Of a DNA stretch of 64,000 bases, positions 43,923 to 52,315 are shown piece after piece. The notes below the pieces were generated by a model, which was given only the letters and a program-made list of their open reading frames with translations, was not told the origin of the DNA and did not search any database. The DNA is from JAFAMB01 sp963775805 (GTDB lineage: Bacteria; Verrucomicrobiota; Verrucomicrobiia; Chthoniobacterales; JAFAMB01). The position numbers were made by a program, and so were the translations under genes. Location: the NCBI GenBank assembly GCA_963775805.1, contig CAVZKG010000001.1, forward strand, positions 434,001-498,000. The letters run 5' to 3'. How positions within the stretch are numbered: position 1 is the first letter of the stretch; each line of letters starts with the position of its first letter.

Positions 43923-44966
43923 TCATCCCCGGGCAGTCGCTCCTCTGACGGCTCCCGATGAACGTCTTAAAATAAGCGTTGTTTCAAATTCGACGACCTC
44001 TCCGGGTCCGCCTGGTTGCGCGATTCGCCTTAGGATCGCGCTCATCGATTCCCGGCCCATCTCATAATGAGGCTGTTCGACGGTTGTGATGGCAGGGTCA
44101 TACCATTCGGCAATACGGATGTTATCGTATCCGACAACCGCGACGTCTTCCGGCACGCGAAAACCGAGTTCCTTGATTCGCGTGATCGCGCCTACCGCGG
44201 CCATATCGTTGGGCGCCACGATCGCGGTAGGCGGCACTTTGAGACTCATCAGGCGCCCAGCGCCGTCTCGCCCATCCTGCACGTGCCAACCGCCCGGAAC
44301 AAGGAGCTCCGGAGGCGCCGTTTGACCTCTCTCCGCATGAGCCTTTAGAAACCCGCTCAGCCGGGGGCTGACTCCAGATAGATCCGCTGGAGGCAAAATC
44401 ATTCCGATTCGCTTGTGCCCAAGTTCAAACAAGTGAGAAGTCCCCTTAAAAAACCCTTCTTCGTCATCGATCCCGATTCTAACGATCTGCTCGCTCGGCC
44501 GCTGCAGTCCGAAGACGACTACCGGTACCCCTTCAGCCGCCAGATTTCCGAGCGCTTCCGTCCACGCCGGATGTTCCCGCATCGTCACTGCAATTAATCC
44601 CGCGATCCGATGACGACGCAGCAGGTGGATATACTTGATCTCCTTTTCTGCGTCTTCATCCGAGTTGCACAAAAAGAGCGAGTACCCGTTTAGTTGTGCC
44701 ACATCTTCGATGCCCCGTACCAGCTCTGGATAAAAGGGGTTCGTAATGCTTGGAATCAATACGCCGACCGTCAAACTGCGTTGTGCCCTGAGACTGCCGG
44801 CAAGCAAGTTGGGATGATAATCAAGCCGTGCAATGATTCGGCGGATTCGGATCCGGGTCTTTTCCGAAATGCCCGATTTGTTATTGATGACCGCGGAGAC
44901 CGTTTGCTTTGAAACGCGCGCGGCGCGGGCAACATCATCCATCGTGATTTTCGAGCGGCGAGGCAT
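43923..44966 (-). CDS. LacI-family transcriptional repressor
   Basis: 347 aa from ATG 44966 (MPRRSKITMDDVARAARVSK). Helix-turn-helix at about residues 7-32 (DVARAARVSKQTVSAVINN), hinge, then a periplasmic-binding-like sugar sensor (VGVLIPSITNPFYPELVRGI, IAGLIAVTMREHP, GYDNIRIAEWYDPAITTVEQ). This start is preferred over Met codons at 45053 and 45023 because a promoter-operator unit at 45000-45028 lies upstream of it with a ~27-nt leader. It likely represses itself and the sugar ABC operon, which has a matching site. Effector sugar unknown. Confidence 0.9.
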   Translation of the reverse strand: MPRRSKITMDDVARAARVSKQTVSAVINNKSGISEKTRIRIRRIIARLDYHPNLLAGSLRAQRSLTVGVLIPSITNPFYPELVRGIEDVAQLNGYSLFLCNSDEDAEKEIKYIHLLRRHRIAGLIAVTMREHPAWTEALGNLAAEGVPVVVFGLQRPSEQIVRIGIDDEEGFFKGTSHLFELGHKRIGMILPPADLSGVSPRLSGFLKAHAERGQTAPPELLVPGGWHVQDGRDGAGRLMSLKVPPTAIVAPNDMAAVGAITRIKELGFRVPEDVAVVGYDNIRIAEWYDPAITTVEQPHYEMGRESMSAILRRIAQPGGPGEVVEFETTLILRRSSGAVRGATARG

Positions 44967-45296
44967 AAAGAGAAAACGCGGGTTAATCCCAGAGCGAGAA
45001 TCATCGATCACGTGACCGTTCATGTAAAGCAGGTGGTTCCCCCCCCTTGCCACAGACGGAAAGCAGACCAGGAGGGTCCTTTGGTGCTTCGCTTTTCGGG
45101 TGCCAGCATGCGGGGTTCAGTCTCAATGTTACAATTGCGTGTCGCTAAATTCTACGATTCCCGGGGAATTGTGACGATTCGGTTACAGCCTAATTAGGCG
45201 ATCATTAAAAAAATCTGACCTGATTGACGAAATCTGAATTCACGAGACAGACTGCCAGCGTGCTCAACCTTAACCGTTATTAATCACCATCTATCC
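44967..45296. other. Spacer between divergent lacI and porin genes
   Basis: About 330 bp. Left end holds the lacI promoter-operator (45000-45028). A run of eight C follows near 45040. The right part should contain the porin promoter and its leader; a GGCGATCATTAAAAAAATC stretch near 45200 is A+T rich, but no second copy of the operator was found on the porin side. Confidence 0.6.
45000..45028 (-). promoter_or_regulatory. LacI promoter-operator unit, lacI side
   Basis: Minus strand: -35 TTTACA (45028-45023), 17-bp spacer containing the palindromic core TCACGTGA, -10 GATGAT (45005-45000). The 26-bp segment 45003-45028 matches 53670-53695 at 23 positions. Placed ~27 bp upstream of the lacI start codon, so a bound repressor would sit between -35 and -10. 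Confidence 0.75.
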
Positions 45297-46850
45297 ATGC
45301 ATAGAAAAGCACTCTATTCCCTATTGCTACTTTGCTCTGCGTACGGGGCTTCCACAGCGTTGGCGGATGATTCCGCGCTAATCGACGCGCTCGTGCGCAA
45401 AGGAATTCTTAGCCAGAAGGATGCCCAATCCATTGAAACTGAAGTCAACAACGAAGCCGCCCAAGCTGCGACGCAGTCCAATCCTATGAACAGCGTCATC
45501 AAGATCGGCGATTGGGTCAAGGAACTCGATCTGTACGGCGACCTACGTTTTCGTAACTACTATCAACAGACGCAGTCGCAACTTCCACCACCACCTAATT
45601 CAAAGAATTTCGACAATACGGTTCAGCGCGATCGCTGGCGCTTCCGGTTGCGACTCAACGCGGATGTTAAGCTAGACAACAATTTCTTTGTTGGAGTGCA
45701 GCTCAGCACTTCGGACAACCGCGATGCAGTCACCGGCAATGCGACTTACACCGGTGGATACGACAATTATAATATTTATCTTAGTCGCGCGTTTATTGGA
45801 TGGGCACCGGTCGATGGTATGACTTTCGTTGTTGGCCGACAGGAGAACCCATTTTTTGCGACCGAAATGTTCTGGGGACCGGACGAAGCGCCAAACGGAC
45901 TTGTCGAGCGATTCGATTTTGACAAGCTCTTCGGTTGGAATTCTGCCGGCGGTGAACCTGTCGCGGACGGTAAAGGCGCTCCACCGCCCCCGCAGCCCGC
46001 CCCAACCGGTTCTCCATTCGAGCTTAGTCTGATCGCGGGACAATTTATTTTTCAAAACAACAACGCAGACTCCGGGAACACACAACTCAAATGGGACGCC
46101 TACCAATTTGAGACCCAACTTCAAGGCAAGCTGCACCTATTTCAGGACCGTGTGACAGTCACCTGGGCACCTGGGGTTTTTGTTGCCAACAACGCCGCTC
46201 TTGGCCCGACCGGCTTTCTTGCGAACGGTCAGCCAAACCCAGCAACAGCTCCAACAGGTGACTCAGGAGCTCTTGGAAGCCTGAACAACGCGAATCCCTT
46301 CCCTGTTACCCAACGTGACGAACTCTTTCTGTTGGCGCCCGGCGAGGTCCAGTTCAAATTGGGGAGCATCCCGATGTCGCTGTATTGGGATATATCCTAT
46401 AACGTTTGGGGGAATCAGCGATTCGACCAGGTCTACGGCCCGCTTTTCAGCGCGGTCTCGTTCAACTCGGCTGGGAAACCGGTATTCTCCCATCCCTGGC
46501 AACCCTCTTTTCAGGATAACTTCGGCTGGTTAATCGGACTTCGAGTCGGGCAGAATAAAAAGGCAGGTGACATTGGCGGTCTGATCGATTTTCGGCAAAT
46601 TGGCATAGACGCCGTAGATCCGAATATTAATACAGATGATTTCGGCGAAAGCTTTCTGAACGTCCAAGGGCTGCGAGTGAGCCTTGCATACAACCTGACC
46701 GATTTTGCCGTGCTATCTTTTACTGGTTGGTTCGCGTGGAATTTAACACCTAACCTCTACGGCGGCTTTGCAACGAGTCCGTCCACCTATCCGATTGCGA
46801 ACACAAATTCCGCGCAAGTGATTGCCGTCGATTTGCTGTTCAAATTCTAA
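45297..46850 (+). CDS. Putative outer-membrane porin
   Basis: 517 aa. Signal peptide (LYSLLLLCSAYGASTALA) then a short coiled region (LIDALVRKGILSQKDAQSIE) typical of the 'putative porin' family, followed by ~400 residues of alternating beta strands rich in aromatic residues (DLYGDLRFRNYYQQT, RWRFRLRLNADVKLDNNFFV) ending with a strand capped by Phe (IAVDLLFKF), as expected for a beta barrel. Sits beside the LacI regulator and the sugar uptake genes, so it probably lets an oligosaccharide or sugar derivative through the outer membrane. The small lipoprotein gene follows. Confidence 0.82.
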   Translation: MHRKALYSLLLLCSAYGASTALADDSALIDALVRKGILSQKDAQSIETEVNNEAAQAATQSNPMNSVIKIGDWVKELDLYGDLRFRNYYQQTQSQLPPPPNSKNFDNTVQRDRWRFRLRLNADVKLDNNFFVGVQLSTSDNRDAVTGNATYTGGYDNYNIYLSRAFIGWAPVDGMTFVVGRQENPFFATEMFWGPDEAPNGLVERFDFDKLFGWNSAGGEPVADGKGAPPPPQPAPTGSPFELSLIAGQFIFQNNNADSGNTQLKWDAYQFETQLQGKLHLFQDRVTVTWAPGVFVANNAALGPTGFLANGQPNPATAPTGDSGALGSLNNANPFPVTQRDELFLLAPGEVQFKLGSIPMSLYWDISYNVWGNQRFDQVYGPLFSAVSFNSAGKPVFSHPWQPSFQDNFGWLIGLRVGQNKKAGDIGGLIDFRQIGIDAVDPNINTDDFGESFLNVQGLRVSLAYNLTDFAVLSFTGWFAWNLTPNLYGGFATSPSTYPIANTNSAQVIAVDLLFKF

Positions 46851-46881
46851 GGAAAACGAAACGTTGGACAAACAACTTCCT

Positions 46882-47094
46882 ATGAATCTCAACAGTATTT
46901 TTTCGATGCCTTTTCTTATGCGGCTCTTTTTGGCCGGCATTGCAGTCCCATCGGTTCTGCTCTCAGGTTGCGCACAAAATAACACGCCTGCCCGGCAGGC
47001 CAGCACCAATTCCAATCCGGCAATGTATCATTATAGCCCCGGCTCGCGCAGTTTCGAGACACGTTGGCCGTTCGGACCGGCTAACTACCACTGA
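46882..47094 (+). CDS. Small lipoprotein of unknown function
   Basis: 70 aa from ATG 46882 (MNLNSIFSMPFLMRLFLAGI). Signal peptide with lipobox LLSGC at about residues 29-33, so lipid-anchored. The mature ~38 residues are Asn/Ser/Pro rich with an aromatic C-terminus (YSPGSRSFETRWPFGPANYH). I do not recognise a family. It starts 31 bp after the porin stop and probably shares its transcript. Confidence 0.65.
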   Translation: MNLNSIFSMPFLMRLFLAGIAVPSVLLSGCAQNNTPARQASTNSNPAMYHYSPGSRSFETRWPFGPANYH

Positions 47095-47494
47095 ACTCTT
47101 GTATTAAAGCTGTAGCGGGCTGGATTGGACGTCGACGCGGAGGAAACGCCAGAACGCTAAACTTCCTAACGATCTCGCGTTTTTCCGTGCTTCCACGTTC
47201 TTGCAATATGTTGGAAATCTTGTTTTTCTGCGAGGATTCCGAGGTCGTCCTCAGCCCGCCCGCTGGACGATACCAATTCTAAATAAGTATTCGCCGACTC
47301 AGGTAGCCTGACAACTTCCATAGGAGCCAAGCGTTTAAAGGCCGGATCCTATAGAATAGGATGCACTCGACAAGCGCCGCCGGTTGACTTAATTGACCCG
47401 GTCACGCCCCTTTCGTCCGATATCGCGATTTCAGGGGCAGGACGCTCCAGAAACACTGATTAACGCATCGTATCGAAATGAAGGAATCTAATCT
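47095..47494. other. Non-coding spacer upstream of the NAD-dependent epimerase
   Basis: About 400 bp. A 7-3-7 palindrome ATCCTATAGAATAGGAT lies at 47346-47362 and might be an operator. An AAGGA ribosome-binding site precedes ATG 47495. No LacI-type TCACGTGA core is present here. No gene was recognised. Confidence 0.5.
47346..47362. promoter_or_regulatory. 17-bp palindrome upstream of epimerase gene
   Basis: ATCCTAT-AGA-ATAGGAT, perfect 7-bp arms, about 130 bp upstream of the epimerase start. Possible regulator-binding site; too short for a stable terminator and lacks a U tract. Confidence 0.3.
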
Positions 47495-48346
47495 ATGGCA
47501 CGCGTGATTGTTACAGGCGGAAGCGGCAAAGTCGGCCGTGCCTGCGTACAAGACTTGCTCGAAAATGGCCACGAAGTTTTCAATATCGACCTTGTTCGCC
47601 CGGCTAAAGAACTCTGTCGGTTTATCCAGATCAATCTCACGGACTTTGGCGAAGCGATTGAAGGTTTGTCGCGAATCGATGAACTGTATGACCGGGTGGA
47701 TGCAGTCGTACATTTAGCGGCCATACCAGCCCCTTCAAAATTCTCGAACTCTTATACGTTCAAGACCAACACACTCAGCACCTACAACATTTTCGAGGCC
47801 GCGAAGACGCTTAAGATCAAGAACATCGTCTGGGCTTCGAGCGAAACTCTTCTCGGATTGCCTTTCGACGTTCCTCCACCTTATATCCCTCTCGACGAAG
47901 AGTATCCCGCGCGTCCTGAAACGGCTTATTCTCTGTCGAAGCTCGTTGGGGAGGAGATGGCGAAACAGTATTGCCGGTGGGATCCTGATCTGAAAATCAT
48001 TGGCCTACGCTTTTCAAATGTCATGGAACCCGCCGATTACGCCCGGTTTCCAAGCTTCGATGACAACGCAAAACTACGTTCTTGGAATTTGTGGGGCTAC
48101 ATCGACGCGCGAGACGCGGCCCAGGCAATCCGGAAATCGTTTGACTCCTCGCTAAAAGGATTTCATGCCTTTATTATCGCTAATGCGGACACGGTAATGA
48201 CTCGACCAAATGGCGAGTTGATCGCCGAACGATATCCCGGTGTCCCGATCAAGAGAGAGTTTGGACCCAACGAGACACTGCTTTCAATCGATAAAGCGCG
48301 CCAACTCCTCGGGTACGAGCCGCAGCACACCTGGCGCAAGCCGTGA
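47495..48346 (+). CDS. NAD-dependent epimerase/dehydratase family protein
   Basis: 283 aa extended SDR. VIVTGGSGKVGRACVQDLLE binds NAD; the active-site segments are VVHLAAIPAPSKFS, WASSETLLGLPF and the Tyr-x3-Lys in TAYSLSKLVGEEMA. The overall plan resembles sugar or uronate dehydrogenases/epimerases of catabolic loci rather than nucleotide-sugar enzymes. Part of the sugar-uptake region, with its own upstream spacer and a terminator after it. Substrate not assigned. Confidence 0.82.
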   Translation: MARVIVTGGSGKVGRACVQDLLENGHEVFNIDLVRPAKELCRFIQINLTDFGEAIEGLSRIDELYDRVDAVVHLAAIPAPSKFSNSYTFKTNTLSTYNIFEAAKTLKIKNIVWASSETLLGLPFDVPPPYIPLDEEYPARPETAYSLSKLVGEEMAKQYCRWDPDLKIIGLRFSNVMEPADYARFPSFDDNAKLRSWNLWGYIDARDAAQAIRKSFDSSLKGFHAFIIANADTVMTRPNGELIAERYPGVPIKREFGPNETLLSIDKARQLLGYEPQHTWRKP

Positions 48347-48399
48347 ATGGCTGCCACAGCGTCCGATGGTGTTCGACCTGGATTTGGCTGCATGAGATG

Positions 48400-48426
48400 C
48401 CAGGCACTTTCGTGCCTGGTTTCTAT
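48400..48426 (+). terminator. Rho-independent terminator after the epimerase gene
   Basis: CCAGGCAC-TTTC-GTGCCTGG (perfect 8-bp stem, 4-nt loop) followed by TTTCTAT, 54 bp after the stop codon at 48346. Confidence 0.8.
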
Positions 48427-48487
48427 CAGATTGTCCATCCCGACTTCGAAGGCTTCCGACCTCGCGCCCTCGATTCACTTTGCTGTC

Positions 48488-49261
48488 TCACGAATGAACA
48501 AGGTCAGTCACGACGTACTTGAAGCTTCGCTCAAGGGAATCAAACGGATCCCCAGGGGTGAAGTCCTGTTCTACAATGAACCATTCGCAGCCGTTCCTTT
48601 CGGCTTCCGCGACAATCGGTAGAAAATCGAGGTTCCCCGCCCCAACTTCCGTCATGAAGGGAGGTTCCCCATGCTTGTTCGGCACGCCAAAATCTTTCAG
48701 GTGGAGGCTGACCAGTTTTTCTCCGAGAGTCCGGGTCCACTCCAAAGGACTCATGCCTGCAAACTGCACCCAGTACGTGTCGAGTTCGTAGCCAATACCT
48801 GGCGCCTGCGAGCGAATGATGTCGTAAGCTCGATCGTTTCCGAGCCGCGTGAATTCCACGGCGTGGTTATGATAAGCCAAAGTCAGTTCCGCTGACTTGA
48901 AAAGTTCTGCACTCTTCTGCAGCCCTTCGCCCAGGGCTTCCACTGAACTCCTTGATCCAAAATCGACGCCTCTAGGAAAGCCGTAGACACCGATTTTTGC
49001 GTTGACGGTCTGGAGTTTGTGAATCGCCTCCTCAGGACGATCCAGTACCACTTCTGCCGGCAGATGCGCGGCAGCAACGGTTACCCCTGCCGAGGTGCAT
49101 ATTTTTGCGACCTCCTGATCGGTGATGACATCGGAGTGAACAAGCTCCACGGCGCGATAACCGAATCCGGCAATCCGGTCGACGGCACGCGCCAGGCCAG
49201 CGGCATCTTTGATGTGGTCTCGAACGGTGTAGAGCTGCGCTCCTATTTGGGAAGTTTTCAT
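48488..49261 (-). CDS. Sugar phosphate isomerase/epimerase (xylose isomerase-like TIM barrel)
   Basis: 257 aa AP-endonuclease-2-like TIM barrel: IGAQLYTVRDHIKDAAGLAR at the start, GYRAVELVHSDV, AYHNHAVEFTRL with metal-binding His residues, YELDTYWVQFAG, LVSLHLKDFGV and WFIVEQDFTP. These proteins isomerise or dehydrate sugars and inositols; many are uncharacterised. Last gene of the minus-strand operon that begins at the binding-protein gene, 26 bp after the Gfo/Idh/MocA gene, so both likely act on the imported sugar. Confidence 0.86.
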   Translation of the reverse strand: MKTSQIGAQLYTVRDHIKDAAGLARAVDRIAGFGYRAVELVHSDVITDQEVAKICTSAGVTVAAAHLPAEVVLDRPEEAIHKLQTVNAKIGVYGFPRGVDFGSRSSVEALGEGLQKSAELFKSAELTLAYHNHAVEFTRLGNDRAYDIIRSQAPGIGYELDTYWVQFAGMSPLEWTRTLGEKLVSLHLKDFGVPNKHGEPPFMTEVGAGNLDFLPIVAEAERNGCEWFIVEQDFTPGDPFDSLERSFKYVVTDLVHS

Positions 49262-49287
49262 ATGGTAGGGTCCTGTCTTCGATATAA

Positions 49288-50445
49288 TCAGATTTTTTTG
49301 GCTTCGCCGGATATTTCTTCACCCATTAGTCGCACCATCTCGCCAAATAGTTCGAGATCCTGTGCAAAATCTCGAGGGCCAGTTTTTGGAGTCAGGTTGC
49401 TAATGATATTATCGTAAAATGCATTCCATTCGGCGATAAACGGATCCCCCCAGACTGGATGGGATTCGATACGTTCAACACCGCCCCGGTTGTTACTCTT
49501 TGTGACGAACAGTCGAATGGGTAGATTACGCACGTAAGGCGTTTCGTACTGTATTCGAATGACATTTTGATCTCCGTAAACCTCGAGATGGCCGTCAAAC
49601 CGAGGAATCGCGTCCACACCCGTTTCGAACTGGCAAATATACGAGCCATAATCAAAAACGGCTGTCAGGTACCCGCCTCCAAATCGTTCGGCCGCAAAAA
49701 GTACTCTATTCGGCATTCCGAGCAGTTCGCGCATGGCTGAAATATCGTGGCTACTCAATCCCAGCATGAGCCGATATGCACGCTTCAGGGAGGTTTTGCT
49801 GTTTCTCCCAAGAACTTCTTCGACCAGAGCTTCATCGCGGTTCTGCATTTCTTGTTTGATCGAATCCGCCAAATTCAGATCGCGAATGACACGGGACGTA
49901 CGATTTATCACTAGGGAATTTGCCCCAATGATGTCTCGCACCCGGGCATATTTTATCTCGCCCATTTCCCGAACCGCTGCACAGCCGTCCAGAAACGCAG
50001 GAGCATACCGGCGCATATAGCCTACCTGCACCACAAGGCCACATCTCTTTTGGGCCTCTACAATCTCTTGCGCCTCGCGCGGGGACATGCACATCGGCTT
50101 TTCAACGAGTACATGTTTTCCAACCGCAAGTGCGGCAAGGGTGACTTCCGCGTGATACGCATTCGGATTTGCAATCAGGATAACATCCACTTCAGTCCGC
50201 TTGATCAGCTCTCGGTAATCAGTCTCAAGGATCTCGATGTTCCAGAGCTTCCCCAACTCCTCCAGAATAGGTGAACTGACATCGCATAGAGCCGTAATTT
50301 CAAATCGGTCCGGTAGTTGATAGAGAGCCGGCGCATGAATTATTTGCGCTACTTCACCGCAGCCAACAATCCCCACTCTGAGGCGACGATTTGCCGGCTT
50401 GGTTTCGGATGCCTCTTTATTCGTTTTCTCTGGATCTATTGACAT
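49288..50445 (-). CDS. Gfo/Idh/MocA family oxidoreductase
   Basis: 385 aa. NAD(P)-binding LRVGIVGCGEVAQIIHAPAL, then the EKPMCMSP motif that carries the catalytic Lys and a C-terminal substrate-binding beta sheet (FDGHLEVYGDQNVIRIQYET). Oxidises or epimerises sugars or inositols through a keto intermediate. The first ~20 residues before the Rossmann fold are polar (IDPEKTNKEASETKPANRR). Co-transcribed with the ABC transporter and the TIM-barrel enzyme; 11 bp after the permease gene. Confidence 0.87.
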   Translation of the reverse strand: MSIDPEKTNKEASETKPANRRLRVGIVGCGEVAQIIHAPALYQLPDRFEITALCDVSSPILEELGKLWNIEILETDYRELIKRTEVDVILIANPNAYHAEVTLAALAVGKHVLVEKPMCMSPREAQEIVEAQKRCGLVVQVGYMRRYAPAFLDGCAAVREMGEIKYARVRDIIGANSLVINRTSRVIRDLNLADSIKQEMQNRDEALVEEVLGRNSKTSLKRAYRLMLGLSSHDISAMRELLGMPNRVLFAAERFGGGYLTAVFDYGSYICQFETGVDAIPRFDGHLEVYGDQNVIRIQYETPYVRNLPIRLFVTKSNNRGGVERIESHPVWGDPFIAEWNAFYDNIISNLTPKTGPRDFAQDLELFGEMVRLMGEEISGEAKKI

Positions 50446-50456
50446 AATTTACTTTC

Positions 50457-51278
50457 CTAGCCTTTCACAGCACCCGCGGTTGCTCCGGAGATCATGTACT
50501 TCTGGATGAACAGGAAAAGGATGAGGGTTGGGACCATCGCCAAGGTCGCTGCAGCCATCAGACTTCCCCAATCAGTCGAGTATTGTTGCATGAATGATTG
50601 AATACCGACCGGCATGGTCATCCGATCTTCGTCCCGCAGGAAGACGCTCGAAATAAAGAATTCGTTGTAAGAAAAGAGAAACGAGAAGATCGCAACAGCC
50701 GCTATTCCCGGAGCGGTCAAAGGTAATATTATCTGCAAAAATGTCCTGAAAGGCGACGAACCATCCATCGTTGCTGCTTCATCGAGCTCTCGGGGAATAC
50801 TATCGAAATAGGAGCGCAGCATCCAGGTCGCAAAGGGCAACTGGGTAACAGTATAAACCAGAATCACCGGTACAAAGCTATTCACCATGTCAAGCTTCCG
50901 AAAAAAAATGAACAATGGAATAATTGCTAATATTAATGGAAACATCTGGACAACCAGCAATGCTTGATTGTACGAACTCAGAATTCGAGCCCGATAGCGC
51001 GACATCGCAAATCCCGCAAGAGAGGCCAGAACGAGCCCAAGCAGGGTACTCGATGCGGCAACAACTCCGCTGTTGATCAGAAATGTCCAGAAATGCGTGC
51101 GCGTGTTGATATATAGATAATTTACCAGCGTCGGTTGCATCGGCAAAATGCTGTGTGACGAAACAATATTCTCCGTCGTCCGAAACGAGTTTAAAGCAAT
51201 GGTAATAATCGGGAAGTCGACGATCAGAACAATCGCTAAACCGATCATAAGAAGAATCCATTTGTGCTTCAGTTTCAT
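50457..51278 (-). CDS. Sugar ABC permease, MalG/UgpE type
   Basis: 273 aa with six membrane helices and the EAA loop ELDEAATMDGSSPFRTFLQI typical of carbohydrate uptake family 1 permeases; ends at ISGATAGAVKG, the conserved C-terminus of this family. Pairs with the MalF-type permease encoded 25 bp upstream. No ATPase gene is in the operon, so a shared MsmX-like ATPase encoded elsewhere is expected. Confidence 0.88.
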   Translation of the reverse strand: MKLKHKWILLMIGLAIVLIVDFPIITIALNSFRTTENIVSSHSILPMQPTLVNYLYINTRTHFWTFLINSGVVAASSTLLGLVLASLAGFAMSRYRARILSSYNQALLVVQMFPLILAIIPLFIFFRKLDMVNSFVPVILVYTVTQLPFATWMLRSYFDSIPRELDEAATMDGSSPFRTFLQIILPLTAPGIAAVAIFSFLFSYNEFFISSVFLRDEDRMTMPVGIQSFMQQYSTDWGSLMAAATLAMVPTLILFLFIQKYMISGATAGAVKG

Positions 51279-51303
51279 CGTTGCGGATTGTTAACTATTC
51301 TGG

Positions 51304-52305
51304 CTAAGCGATTTTTCGCTGCTGACGCATAATGATTGTCGAAAGAAACATTAGAAGTATCAGCGTCAAAATTGCGACTGCCGAGCCGCGTCCTACGTCA
51401 TTGCGTCCAAACGTGTATCGATAAGACAATAGTATCAGATTCTCCGTAGCGTTGGACGGGCCACCTTGAGTGAGAAGGTAAGGAGTTTCAAAATCATTAA
51501 TGCTCCAGATCACCATCAGAATCGCCTGAATAATCGAAATGTTTTTTAAATGCGGTAAAGTGATATGCCAAAAAAGCTGCAGGCGATTGGCTCCGTCAAT
51601 TTTCGCCGCTTCGTAAAGCGTCTTGTCGATCACCTGCAGCGCTGCGAGCAAGCTCAGCATCATGAATGGAAAGCTGCGCCAGATTTTAATCGCGATCACG
51701 GCCACCATCGCCCACCCGCTGTCGCTCAGGAAGTAAATAGGACCGACGCCAAGAGAGCCTAGAAGGATATTAACCAGCCCGCCACGATCAGCGATGAGCC
51801 ATTTCCAGCTCACTATCGAGACAACGGCAGGAACAATCCAAGGAACCAATAGGGCGACACGGCAAAATCCGCGTCCCGGAAAATCAAGATTAAGAAATAA
51901 CGCAAGCGACAACCCGAAAATATAGCTGATCACAACATTGCAGAGCGCAAACAGGGAGCTGAACCAAAGCGAATTGTAGAAATCTGCCGAGTTGAATAGC
52001 CGCAGGAAATTATCAAGACCGACGAAAGCACCGGTACCCAGTAAAGAGCCTTTGTGCAGACTGAAGGAGATTCCGTTCAGAAAGGGATAAAGCTCAATGA
52101 TAAAAATGAGCGCCAGCGATGGTAGCAAAAGCAGATACGGTAGCGACTCGAAACGGACATTCACGCCGTTTCGAGCATTGCGATCGTTCACTAGCGGGCG
52201 CTGGCTAACCGTGATTTTCATCCGTTGAGCGTGCCAAAGCACCCGCTCCCAGATGCTGCAGGCGCGACCGTTAAGCAGGGACCTTTTTCGTGTGTGCATC
52301 CACAC
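51304..52305 (-). CDS. Sugar ABC permease, MalF/UgpA type
   Basis: 333 aa if it starts at GTG 52305, 10 bp after the binding-protein gene; ATG 52299 or ATG 52221 (MKITVSQRP) are possible and would remove an N-terminus with no family match. Six or seven membrane helices; EAA loop TLYEAAKIDGANRLQLFWHI, then LTQGGPSNATENLILLSYRY, a typical MalF/UgpA segment. Forms the translocation pore with the MalG-type protein. Confidence 0.87.
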   Translation of the reverse strand: MWMHTRKRSLLNGRACSIWERVLWHAQRMKITVSQRPLVNDRNARNGVNVRFESLPYLLLLPSLALIFIIELYPFLNGISFSLHKGSLLGTGAFVGLDNFLRLFNSADFYNSLWFSSLFALCNVVISYIFGLSLALFLNLDFPGRGFCRVALLVPWIVPAVVSIVSWKWLIADRGGLVNILLGSLGVGPIYFLSDSGWAMVAVIAIKIWRSFPFMMLSLLAALQVIDKTLYEAAKIDGANRLQLFWHITLPHLKNISIIQAILMVIWSINDFETPYLLTQGGPSNATENLILLSYRYTFGRNDVGRGSAVAILTLILLMFLSTIIMRQQRKIA

Positions 52306-52315
52306 ACGACCTGGC